Positions 53,196-60,853 of a stretch of 64,000 nucleotides of DNA are shown here, piece by piece (the stretch's first letter is position 1; every line of letters starts with the position of its first letter). Both the position numbers and the translations under genes were made by a program. This DNA comes from Bacillus pumilus (GTDB taxonomy: Bacteria; Bacillota; Bacilli; Bacillales; Bacillaceae): the NCBI GenBank assembly GCA_001938995.1, contig MKZN01000016.1:1-64000 (forward strand), in the 5' to 3' direction. The notes under the pieces were generated by a model. The model searched no databases and was not told the DNA's origin. It saw nothing but the letters and a program-made list of their open reading frames with translations.

Positions 53196-53206
53196 CTGAC
53201 GAAATC

Positions 53207-53242
53207 AAAGACATTGGCAAAACACTTGCTAATGTCTTTTTT
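53207..53242 (+). terminator. Terminator of ydbP
   Basis: AAGACATTGGCAA pairs with TTGCTAATGTCTT and is followed by Ts. The stretch 53243-53440 has no gene I can support. Confidence 0.75.
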
Positions 53243-53440
53243 CTCTACTTTTTATCAAATTCTCTAATAAGACGAGACATCTAGCCAAAACGTTTCAATG
53301 AAGGAACGTTTTTGACAGGAATCACGACATGGTTTGACACCGATTTATTTCCTGGGAAAGAATTCATCGTCGATACGATTGGCTTTATGTCGATTACGTG
53401 AATTTTCTGAATTGAATCTTTACTTATGACATTTGACTTT

Positions 53441-53480
53441 GTATAATGGAATCACTAATTGAAAATGATTATCAATTTCA
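53441..53480 (+). promoter_or_regulatory. fbpB promoter -10 and Fur box
   Basis: TATAAT (53441-53446) is followed by TTGAAAATGATTATCAATTTCA (53459-53480), a strong match to the 7-1-7 Fur box TGATAATNATTATCA. Fur bound here would repress the downstream small gene in iron-replete cells. Confidence 0.85.
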
Positions 53481-53530
53481 ATTAGTCGTGATTTGATAGA
53501 CAATGATTCTATAAAGGAGCGATCATTCAA

Positions 53531-53680
53531 ATGTCTAAAAGGAAAATCAAAACATACCAGCAGCTGATTGAAGAAAATAAAAAGGCCATCATGCGCGATC
53601 CTAAATTGATGGAAAGTATATATGAGAGCATCGACAACAAGCATCAGAAGCAGCTTACAGCTGCCGGGCGTGAATCATGA
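53531..53680 (+). CDS. fbpB: Small basic iron-sparing protein FbpB
   Basis: A 49-residue, highly charged protein (MSKRKIKTYQQLIEENKKAI at the start, SIYESIDNKHQKQL in the middle). Size, charge, the position next to ydbL and the Fur box identify it as FbpB (YdbN). In B. subtilis FbpB works with the small RNA FsrA to repress iron-rich enzymes such as LutABC in iron shortage. AAAGGAG lies 9 nt before the ATG. Confidence 0.85.
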   Translation: MSKRKIKTYQQLIEENKKAIMRDPKLMESIYESIDNKHQKQLTAAGRES

Positions 53681-53689
53681 TAACAAAAT

Positions 53690-53718
53690 GAGCAGTCAAA
53701 CCACGGGCTGCTCTTTTG
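53690..53718 (+). terminator. Terminator of fbpB
   Basis: GAGCAG pairs with CTGCTC and is followed by TTTT, 9 bp behind the stop codon. Confidence 0.65.
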
Positions 53719-53741
53719 TCTGTCTCCTCTCCACAAATAAA

Positions 53742-53780
53742 TAAAGCCGGTCAAATCTATGACTCGATTTGATCGGCTTT
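53742..53780 (-). terminator. Terminator of the ydbJKL operon
   Basis: AAGCCGATCAAAT pairs with ATTTGACCGGCTT; the stop of ydbL lies within it. Confidence 0.7.
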
Positions 53781-54119
53781 TATTTTAATGTGATTCGCTA
53801 CACGGTCTTGCTTCATCCCTAAGTAAATGAGCATATATGTGAGATAACCCATTGTCATCGTTAAACCACCAAAGAAAAATTGTGAAAACACAGGTTCTTC
53901 GAAAGTCGTGACGGCAGCAAGGATCATCCAGCTCGCATATAAATAAACCATGAACCATTTGATGTTTCTTTTTACTGTATACAGAATGAAAAGACCGGCT
54001 AATGAAAAGGTCCCTAGCGCTAGTCTGAAATAAACAAGATGTTCAAACTGGAAGGCAAAAGACACGAACGAAAACGATAACAGCAACAGAATAGGTAAAG
54101 CCGTAATGAAATTCTTCAC
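53757..54119 (-). CDS. ydbL: Small membrane protein YdbL
   Basis: A 120-residue protein with four hydrophobic helices (about 4-24, 30-48, 54-72 and 80-102) and a charged C-terminal tail (KQDRVANHIKIKADQIES). It starts at GTG behind GGAGGTGG. Function unknown; it follows the ABC transporter ydbJK, as in B. subtilis. Confidence 0.8.
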   Translation of the reverse strand: MKNFITALPILLLLSFSFVSFAFQFEHLVYFRLALGTFSLAGLFILYTVKRNIKWFMVYLYASWMILAAVTTFEEPVFSQFFFGGLTMTMGYLTYMLIYLGMKQDRVANHIKIKADQIES

Positions 54120-54237
54120 GATAGTGCCACCTCCATAACTCTTTCAACATTATAAGTCAAAATGAGACAGCTACCGTGAAGTACAGACGGAGTTTCACAA
54201 AATTGTCACGAATTTTTCCTGTTATTTGACACAATTT

Positions 54238-55005
54238 TTACACATTCACATCACGCTTCCAAAAGACGAACCAAGCAGTTCCAACAAAGAAAACAATATG
54301 TGCACCAACAATGAACAAAGAAAATAGAGGACTCATCCCATCAAATGGTGGCGGTCCTTGGAAGCTGTATTGTGTAAAATTCGTATTAGCAAATAGCAGA
54401 ATTTTCCCCCACTGATTTCCGATCAGTGACATGATCGTTACGAGAGATTTGGCCGTATATAACACAAAGAAGGATGTGACAAGCGCAATTAAGCTGTTTC
54501 TAAATAAACTCGAGCACATAAAAGCAAAGCTAGCCATCATCAAAACTTCCAACCACTGGCATCCGATGACGGCAAATGTATGCTGAAAGAGCTGACTAGA
54601 GTCCGCATCAAATTGGGTTCCAAAGAAAAGGAGCCCGAATAGAAAAGAGAGTACATAGTAAATAACAAACAAGTACGTGACGATCAAAACAAGTGTGATG
54701 TATTTTGACAGAAAAATATGCAGTCTCGTCTTTGGCCGAATCAATAAGAATTTGATCGTCCTTTTTTGAAACTCAGTTGAGATCAGTGTGGCTCCAACAA
54801 CAACAGCAAGCACCTGTAAAATAAATACGACATTCGTAGAATACGCGATATAATTTGCCACTGTGTCATGTCCACCAAGACCGGATATGACTTGTTTTAG
54901 TGCTACGGCAAGCATAAATTGAAACACTGTGATCAACCCGAGTGCAATGATGGTGATTTTTTGATTCATGATCTTTTTATGCTCATTCTTGATGAGTTCA
55001 AGCAT
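54238..55005 (-). CDS. ydbK: ABC transporter permease YdbK
   Basis: A 255-residue ABC-2 type permease with six helices. MLELIKNEHKKIMNQKITII is the typical amphipathic start, and RTIKFLLIRPKTRLHIFLSKYI the conserved cytoplasmic loop between the second and third helices that contacts the ATPase. Its ATG overlaps ydbJ by 8 bp. The substrate is unknown; relatives export peptides or confer bacitracin-like resistance. Confidence 0.9.
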   Translation of the reverse strand: MLELIKNEHKKIMNQKITIIALGLITVFQFMLAVALKQVISGLGGHDTVANYIAYSTNVVFILQVLAVVVGATLISTEFQKRTIKFLLIRPKTRLHIFLSKYITLVLIVTYLFVIYYVLSFLFGLLFFGTQFDADSSQLFQHTFAVIGCQWLEVLMMASFAFMCSSLFRNSLIALVTSFFVLYTAKSLVTIMSLIGNQWGKILLFANTNFTQYSFQGPPPFDGMSPLFSLFIVGAHIVFFVGTAWFVFWKRDVNV

Positions 55006-55909
55006 CTGTCTTCCCGCCTTCCGTCCATTTCATAAATGCCGATTCGATGGATGGCTTCTGAGGTGTCATTTCAAACACACCGAATCCTGCCAAAACGAGC
55101 TGTTTGTTGAGCTCTGATGCACGATCTTTGTTCAATTGAAGCAGAACTTGCTGTCCATTCTGTTCATATGTATAGCCGTGCGCGTCAAGCCAAGAAGTCG
55201 CCTCTTCTACAGGTTGAATTTCCATGACAAACTGCTCTTGTCCATAGGCGTCCCCGATGTCCGCATTCGCTTTGATCTGTCCATTTTGGATAATGATCAT
55301 GCGATCACACAATTCCTCTACCTCATAGAGTAGATGTGTAGCAAATAAGATAGAGGTTCCTTCCTCTTGGACAAGCGTACGTAGATGTTCACGGAAATCT
55401 TTCATTCCTGCAGGATCAAGTCCATTCGTCGGTTCATCTAAAATCAGCAGGTTCGGTTGGTGTAAAATGGCTTGTGCGATTCCCAGTCTTTGTTTCATCC
55501 CTAATGAATAAGTTTTGACCTTTTGATTGATGGCATGCTCCAAACGAACCCTTTTGATTACTTCATGAATACGATCTTCTGTGACTCCCTTGTGCATGGC
55601 TGCGTATAACTCCAAGTTTTCATAGCCTGTTAAATACGAGTAGAACTCTGGATTTTCGATAATCGCACCCACAGATGACATGGCTTGTTGAAATTCGCCA
55701 TCTTGTGAATATCCATTGATGGTAATACGACCGTTGTTTTTTTTCATCAAACCGACAATCAATCGGATCAATGTCGTTTTTCCAGATCCATTTGGCCCAA
55801 GCAAACCGACGATTTCCCCTTGTCCGATGTCCATCGAAATATCACGCAAAATCATCCGTCTGCCTATTTTTTTATCGACTTTTTCTATTTTTAGAACAGC
55901 TGATTGCAA
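54998..55909 (-). CDS. ydbJ: ABC transporter ATP-binding protein YdbJ
   Basis: A 303-residue ATPase. Walker A GLLGPNGSGKTTLI (about 35-48), Q loop at VGAIIENPEFY, signature YSLGMKQRLGIAQA (about 134-147), Walker B LLILDEPTNGLD (about 154-165) and the switch His in FATHLLYE. A DUF4162-like C-terminal domain (about 220-300) follows. It starts at TTG behind GGAGGGA. It pairs with YdbK. Confidence 0.93.
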   Translation of the reverse strand: MQSAVLKIEKVDKKIGRRMILRDISMDIGQGEIVGLLGPNGSGKTTLIRLIVGLMKKNNGRITINGYSQDGEFQQAMSSVGAIIENPEFYSYLTGYENLELYAAMHKGVTEDRIHEVIKRVRLEHAINQKVKTYSLGMKQRLGIAQAILHQPNLLILDEPTNGLDPAGMKDFREHLRTLVQEEGTSILFATHLLYEVEELCDRMIIIQNGQIKANADIGDAYGQEQFVMEIQPVEEATSWLDAHGYTYEQNGQQVLLQLNKDRASELNKQLVLAGFGVFEMTPQKPSIESAFMKWTEGGKTDA

Positions 55910-56001
55910 GGTGGTCCCTCCTTTTGATATAAAGCCATTGGCGACAGTTAGGGCCGCTCATCCTGCCTAAAATTATATCATGCAAGACAAGTGGCTCCAT
56001 C

Positions 56002-56030
56002 AAAAAAAGGGCTGATGAGCCAGCCCCCTT
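56002..56030 (-). terminator. Terminator of the symporter gene
   Basis: GGGCTG pairs with CAGCCC and is followed by six Ts on the minus strand, directly after the stop codon. Confidence 0.8.
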
Positions 56031-56034
56031 TTCA

Positions 56035-57276
56035 TTACATTGTGAGGTCAGGTGATGCTGTGCCCTTGTCATGTTTCTTCTCAGTTTCTGAGACAATGAC
56101 TGCACATGCTGCGTCGCCTGTAATGTTCACAACGGTTCTTGCCATATCTAATAAACGATCGATCCCAAGGATGAGCGCGATGCCTTCAACAGGAAGGTTC
56201 ACGGAGTTCAATACCATAGCAAGCATGATCAGACCTACCCCTGGAACACCAGCAGTACCGATACTCGCCAATACAGCGGTTAATACCACCGTAATCATTT
56301 GGACAAGTGTCAGCTCGATTCCATAGACTTGTGCGATAAAAATCGTCGCGACACCTTGCATGATCGCCGTACCATCCATATTAATGGTCGCACCAAGTGG
56401 CTGAACAAAACTTGAAATCGGCTCAGGCACCTTCAATCGTTTCTGTGCCGTCTCCATTGATACCGGTAGAACAGCGTTACTGCTCGATGTACTAAATGCG
56501 ACGACCATCGCTGGTGAGAATCCTTTGAAAAAAGCCATCGGATTTCGTTTACCTAAAATGGCGACAGTTGATCCATATGTTAGGAAGAAATGCAGCACGA
56601 GCGCAATCAACACGACCGAGAAATACAGCCCCATTGCTTTCATCGCATCTAGTCCTTGACTGCCAATCGCCGTTGCGATCAATCCGAATGTTCCATATGG
56701 TGCGAACTTCATCACAACGCTGACAAGATACATCATTAAATCATTTCCTTGTTCAAATAGCTTCAACAAACCCTCTGTTTTTTTGCCGAGCATGGCAATA
56801 CCAAGCCCTAAAAATACACAAAAGACGATAATTTGCAGCATATTTCCTTCAACTAAAGATTGGACTGGATTGGTTGGAATGATATTGAGAAGTGTTTCTG
56901 CCATGGATGGTGCTTCTTCTGCGGTATATTCAGCCGCTTTCGTATCAAAACTGCCAAATGTTCCGGGCTTGATGAGAAGAGCCAATGAAATGCCAATGAT
57001 AATGGCAAAAGTAGTAGTGAGTAGAAAATACGTAATGGTCTTTGCTCCGATTCTGCCAAGCTTTTTCGGATCACCGAGGCCTGCCACTCCAAGTGTGATG
57101 GAAAAGAACACGATTGGCACAACTAGCATTTTAATCAGATTTAAGAAGATTTGTCCTAGAGGTGTGAATAGATAAGGATCTAACACTTTGAAAACATTTG
57201 GAGCAAAAATGTTGAGCAAAAGCCCCGTGATTGCACCTACAAATAGAGCAATAATGATCTTTGTTGCCAGCTTCAA
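56035..57276 (-). CDS. Dicarboxylate/amino acid:cation symporter (DAACS family)
   Basis: A 413-residue GltP/DctA-type transporter, importing glutamate, aspartate or C4-dicarboxylates with Na+ or H+. The two hairpin/TM signatures are VAFSTSSSNAVLPVSMETAQ (HP1) and QPLGATINMDGTAIMQGVATIFIAQVYG (TM7, NMDGT), with IGTAGVPGVGLIMLAMVLNS (HP2) and DRLLDMARTVVNITGDA (TM8, Arg-selective Asp/Asn positions). The start is TTG (LKLATKI) with AGGGGAG 7 nt upstream. The longer frame to 57351 runs into the terminator of the leader. A c-di-AMP riboswitch precedes it. B. subtilis has no gene here between ydbI and ydbJ. Confidence 0.9.
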   Translation of the reverse strand: MKLATKIIIALFVGAITGLLLNIFAPNVFKVLDPYLFTPLGQIFLNLIKMLVVPIVFFSITLGVAGLGDPKKLGRIGAKTITYFLLTTTFAIIIGISLALLIKPGTFGSFDTKAAEYTAEEAPSMAETLLNIIPTNPVQSLVEGNMLQIIVFCVFLGLGIAMLGKKTEGLLKLFEQGNDLMMYLVSVVMKFAPYGTFGLIATAIGSQGLDAMKAMGLYFSVVLIALVLHFFLTYGSTVAILGKRNPMAFFKGFSPAMVVAFSTSSSNAVLPVSMETAQKRLKVPEPISSFVQPLGATINMDGTAIMQGVATIFIAQVYGIELTLVQMITVVLTAVLASIGTAGVPGVGLIMLAMVLNSVNLPVEGIALILGIDRLLDMARTVVNITGDAACAVIVSETEKKHDKGTASPDLTM

Positions 57277-57295
57277 TAAAATCTCCCCTTCCTCA

Positions 57296-57480
57296 TCAAA
57301 AAGGCCCACGAGAGAGTTTTCTCGTGGGCCTACGTGTCCATACTGTACCACCGTTTACTCTCTTCACGCTGATGAGGTTAGCTGACGGGTTAGGACGAAG
57401 AGTTGTCCTTTTTTCATGAAAGAAAAATTCACCCCAAAATAGTGGGTCCCCCATTCCTTTAGAAGGATTAAGCGTGTGGT
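57296..57480 (-). promoter_or_regulatory. ydaO-class (c-di-AMP) riboswitch with terminator
   Basis: On the minus strand the conserved landmarks follow in order: CGCTTAATCC, GGGGGACCCA, TTGGGGTGAAT, AGGACAACTC, AACCCGTCAGCTAACCTC and AGCGTGAAGAG, with CACGC (57472-57476) pairing with GCGTG (57365-57369) to close the aptamer. A strong terminator, AGGCCCACGAGA with CTCGTGGGCCT plus Ts (57296-57331), lies between the aptamer and the symporter start. In the known members (ydaO/kimA, ktrAB) c-di-AMP switches the gene off. Residue order fits the ydaO consensus as I remember it. Confidence 0.92.
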
Positions 57481-57547
57481 TATATGATATTTTCATACCA
57501 TTTATACCTTATTTTTAGGCATTTGTAAATAGGTTGATTTGTGCACT

Positions 57548-58570
57548 TTAGTTACTTTCTTCCTTATTTGTGACCTCTAATATGTCTAAAAGAAACACGA
57601 AGATTGGAATACCAATAATGAGTCCCCAAATGCCAATATAATGTTCAGAGAAAATCAGCACAATAAATGTGAAGAAAATAGGGAGTTCTGTTTTAGCTGA
57701 CATGAGTTTCGGATTCAAGAAGTATGCTTCAATGGCATGAATGATCACAATGACCAACACAATATAAAAGACATACATCCCGCCTCCAAGTGTATACGCA
57801 ATAATGCTCAATGGAACGAGAGAGATCACCACACCTGCTACAGGAATTAAGCCTAGCAAAAAGACCATCACGGCTAATCCAAATAACTGAGGGAATCCCA
57901 TGATGCCAAGGGCGATTGTGGTTAAAACACAGTTTACGGTTGCAATAATAAATTGAGCTTCGAGTACTTTGCCAAACGTTCTAGAAAATTTACGTCCAAA
58001 AAAGGAAATTTCATGATAAAACACAGAGATTTTACTCGTTTTGAACTTATTCATAAATTGAATGAGGCGTTCCTTTTCGAACAAGAAGAACATGCTTAAG
58101 ATTAAGGACAAAATGACTTGAATACTGAACGTGCTGAAATCAGTTATGTAAGTATAGAGGAAATTGAACCCTTTCTCAAAGTAAGCTGAAATTTTGAAAT
58201 CTCCGAATACGTTTGTGACGACATCAAAGAAGGGTAAATCTGGTGGATGATCTGCAATGTTTTTCCCTAAATGGAATAACTGCTCCACCTGTTTGACGAT
58301 GATTGGCACAAATACAAATCCACCAAACGTCAATCCACCAGCAAGGAGAATATATAAAAGGGTAATCACCGATTTCTGACCTATTTTTAGGAATCGATTC
58401 AAAAATCCTCTGATGACCCCTTCTAGACGATTCATCAAAAAAGTGAAAATGAAGGTCAGAAGAATTAAATTCATCATTCCTCTTAATAGATATAAAGCTG
58501 TGGCTAATACTACAAACACTGAAAACCGCTGAACACCGGGTTTTTCGAACAATTTTAAAAATGCCGCCAT
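57548..58570 (-). CDS. ydbI: AI-2E family transporter YdbI
   Basis: A 340-residue membrane protein of the AI-2 exporter (PerM/YdgG) superfamily with seven to eight helices. Typical are the large soluble insert (about 85-140), VEGVIRGFLNRF-like cytoplasmic loop and the C-terminal LGLIPVAGVVISLVPLSIIAYTLGG and SEHYIGIWGLIIGIPIFVFLLDIL. The substrate is not known. In B. subtilis ydbI lies next to dctP as well. Confidence 0.9.
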   Translation of the reverse strand: MAAFLKLFEKPGVQRFSVFVVLATALYLLRGMMNLILLTFIFTFLMNRLEGVIRGFLNRFLKIGQKSVITLLYILLAGGLTFGGFVFVPIIVKQVEQLFHLGKNIADHPPDLPFFDVVTNVFGDFKISAYFEKGFNFLYTYITDFSTFSIQVILSLILSMFFLFEKERLIQFMNKFKTSKISVFYHEISFFGRKFSRTFGKVLEAQFIIATVNCVLTTIALGIMGFPQLFGLAVMVFLLGLIPVAGVVISLVPLSIIAYTLGGGMYVFYIVLVIVIIHAIEAYFLNPKLMSAKTELPIFFTFIVLIFSEHYIGIWGLIIGIPIFVFLLDILEVTNKEESN

Positions 58571-58726
58571 ACGTTACACACCTGCCAGGACTAAAGTCTA
58601 TTTTTCATCGGATCTGATATCCATTATATCGGACCTTTCCGTAAATTATATAACAAAAGGTCATTGAGGTCTTATGATTCGTTCTATTTTTATGAAGATT
58701 TAACGTTTTTTTCTTTTCATCATCAG

Positions 58727-58764
58727 AAAAAACCGAACCCATGTGAAACAGATGGGTTCGGTTT
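58727..58764 (-). terminator. Terminator of dctP
   Basis: ACCGAACCCAT pairs with ATGGGTTCGGT, then Ts on the minus strand, 13 bp after the stop. Confidence 0.85.
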
Positions 58765-58776
58765 ATGATTCTTATC

Positions 58777-60045
58777 CTAAACAGCTTGCTTGATATTCCG
58801 CATTTCTTGAAGGGCTGTTTTGCTTTTCGCTTCGTCAAATTCACCTTCGCTTTTTGCGACCACAATGGTTGCAATTCCATTTCCAATAAGGTTCGTAATG
58901 GCTCTTCCTTCACTCATGAATCGATCGACACCTAGTAGCAATGCAAGCCCTTCAAGCGGAATAACCTGAAGTGCTGCAAGTGTTGATGCCAACACAATAA
59001 ATCCGCTTCCTGTCACTCCTGCTGCCCCTTTGGAAGTTAGCATGAGAACAAGGATAATGGTGATCTGCTGACCGATTGATAAGTCCACGCCAAACACTTG
59101 CGCTAAGAAGACCACAGCCATCGATAAATAGATGGAGGTTCCGTCCAAGTTAAAGGAATAACCTGTTGGAATGACTAGACCAACAACAGACTTCGAGCAG
59201 CCATAGCGTTCCATTTTATCCATCATTCTCGGCAATACTGATTCCGAAGAACTTGTGCCAAGTACAATTAAAATTTCATCTTTGATAAAACGAAGATAGC
59301 CAAACAGGCTGAATCCATATATTTTACAAATAATATTCAGTACGACGAAGATGAATAAGAACATCGTCATATAAACGGAGAGCATGAGACTTGCTAATGG
59401 TTTGATCGATGCCAAACCAAAGTGTCCGATCGTATAGGCCATTGCCCCAAAAGCACCTAATGGCGCCGCTCGCATGATATAACCAATGATTTTGAAAAAG
59501 ACCAGTGATAGCTTATCAAGCCATTCGATGATTCCTTTTCCCTTCTCACCAAGTGCAGCAAGCGCTACTCCGAATAATATGGAGAAGAATAAGACTTGTA
59601 AAATATCCCCCTTCGCAAACGCATCGACCATGTTAGATGGCACAATGTGTGTCACAAACTCCATCCAGTCGATACCCTGCCCCCCATTTTGGGTATACTG
59701 TGAGACATCCCCTTTTTCAAGCTTACTATAGTCAAGACCTGCACCTGGCTTCATGATATTGACAACAAATAGACCAATAACCAGCGCAAGTGTTGTAACG
59801 ACTTCAAAATAAATAAATGCTTTTCCCCCGACTTTCCCAACCTTCTTCATATCACCCATTTTGGCAATACCAAGGACGATCGTTAAGAAAATAATGGGCG
59901 CGATGACCATTTTGACTGCATTAATAAACGTATCACCAAGCGGTTTCATTTCCTTCCCGACGTTTGGCCAAACCATCCCGACAACTACCCCAATAATGAC
60001 AGCTGCAATGACCTGAAATGTCAGGTTCTTCAAAAGCCTCTTCAT
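58777..60045 (-). CDS. dctP: C4-dicarboxylate transporter DctP
   Basis: A 422-residue DctA/GltP-type symporter for succinate, fumarate and malate. HP1 is LIVLGTSSSESVLPRMMDKM, TM7 TGYSFNLDGTSIYLSMAVVFLAQVFG, HP2 SKGAAGVTGSGFIVLASTL, and TM8 DRFMSEGRAITNLIGNGIATI; the SLDGTS/NLDGTS form marks DctA over glutamate carriers. ATG at 60045 is chosen, with GAGGGAG upstream. It is the target of the DctS/DctR system and a cre site lies upstream. Confidence 0.95.
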   Translation of the reverse strand: MKRLLKNLTFQVIAAVIIGVVVGMVWPNVGKEMKPLGDTFINAVKMVIAPIIFLTIVLGIAKMGDMKKVGKVGGKAFIYFEVVTTLALVIGLFVVNIMKPGAGLDYSKLEKGDVSQYTQNGGQGIDWMEFVTHIVPSNMVDAFAKGDILQVLFFSILFGVALAALGEKGKGIIEWLDKLSLVFFKIIGYIMRAAPLGAFGAMAYTIGHFGLASIKPLASLMLSVYMTMFLFIFVVLNIICKIYGFSLFGYLRFIKDEILIVLGTSSSESVLPRMMDKMERYGCSKSVVGLVIPTGYSFNLDGTSIYLSMAVVFLAQVFGVDLSIGQQITIILVLMLTSKGAAGVTGSGFIVLASTLAALQVIPLEGLALLLGVDRFMSEGRAITNLIGNGIATIVVAKSEGEFDEAKSKTALQEMRNIKQAV

Positions 60046-60070
60046 AAAATCCCACTCCCTCACCCTTTGA

Positions 60071-60084
60071 TGTAAACGCTTAAC
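60071..60084. promoter_or_regulatory. Probable cre site of dctP
   Basis: TGTAAACGCTTAAC matches the catabolite-responsive element consensus TGWNANCGNTNWCA except at the 3' end. It lies 26 bp upstream of the dctP start and fits the known glucose repression of dctP in B. subtilis. Confidence 0.65.
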
Positions 60085-60169
60085 TGTTATCTATAAATAA
60101 AATGATAGCGATTTCATCTAAGGCTGTGAAGCTTATGAACATATCGTACATTTTGGTCTTTTTGGTCTT

Positions 60170-60853
60170 TTAATCAGAAGGAACAATATATTTATTCACA
60201 GGTCTGCCTATCCCGCCATATTGCATATCTAATTTCAGTTCGCCTTCTTTCACAAGAAAGTCTAAATATCGGCGTGCGGTGACACGGGCAATGCCGAGTG
60301 CATTTGCAACTTCTTCTGCGGACTGCGCTCCTTCTTGCAAACTCATATAAGTTTTAATTTCAGTCATCGTATGTACATTTAGCCCCTTCGGGAGCCCAGT
60401 TTCTTGTTGTTTCACGGCAGGCTTTCGTATGATATCGTCCAGCATCTCTTGAGAGAATTCTGCTTCGGTGCATATCTTCGATTTAAAAGCTTTATAGCTT
60501 TCAAGAGATTCCTTCATTCGCTCAAATTTGAACGGTTTAATGATATAATCTCTGGCTCCATTTTGAAGCATCACCCCAATCGTTTCTTTGTCTTTTGCTG
60601 CGGAAATGACGATCACATCGACTTGTATCTTCTGCTTTCTAATTTCTTGCAAGGTTTTTACCCCATCCTTTTTTGGCATATAGACATCAAGTACAACGAG
60701 ATCTGGACGAATCTCTTTGATGAGCTGAATCCCCTGTTCACCATTGCCCGCCACAGCCACTACTTGAAAGCCAGGAACACTCATCATAAATTCTTTGTTG
60801 ACTTGCTGAACCATCGGATCATCTTCAATCAATAGCACCTTAATTTGGGTCAT
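60170..60853 (-). CDS. dctR: Response regulator DctR
   Basis: A 227-residue CitT/DcuR-type response regulator. Receiver (about 1-122): acidic pocket LIEDDP, phospho-Asp in VVLDVYMPKKDG (about 56), Lys in YIIKPFKFERM. The C-terminal HTH (about 175-220) reads EEVANALGIARVTARRYLDFLVKEGE. It overlaps dctS by 4 bp. It activates dctP in response to dicarboxylates. Confidence 0.95.
   Translation of the reverse strand: MTQIKVLLIEDDPMVQQVNKEFMMSVPGFQVVAVAGNGEQGIQLIKEIRPDLVVLDVYMPKKDGVKTLQEIRKQKIQVDVIVISAAKDKETIGVMLQNGARDYIIKPFKFERMKESLESYKAFKSKICTEAEFSQEMLDDIIRKPAVKQQETGLPKGLNVHTMTEIKTYMSLQEGAQSAEEVANALGIARVTARRYLDFLVKEGELKLDMQYGGIGRPVNKYIVPSD

Noticed and set aside
53279-53430. Minus-strand frame QKIHVIDIKPIVSTMNSFPG... 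ending in KRFG between ydbP and fbpB
   Set aside because: It has no start signal or recognised family, and a plus-strand reading of the same bases looks equally protein-like; I could not support either.
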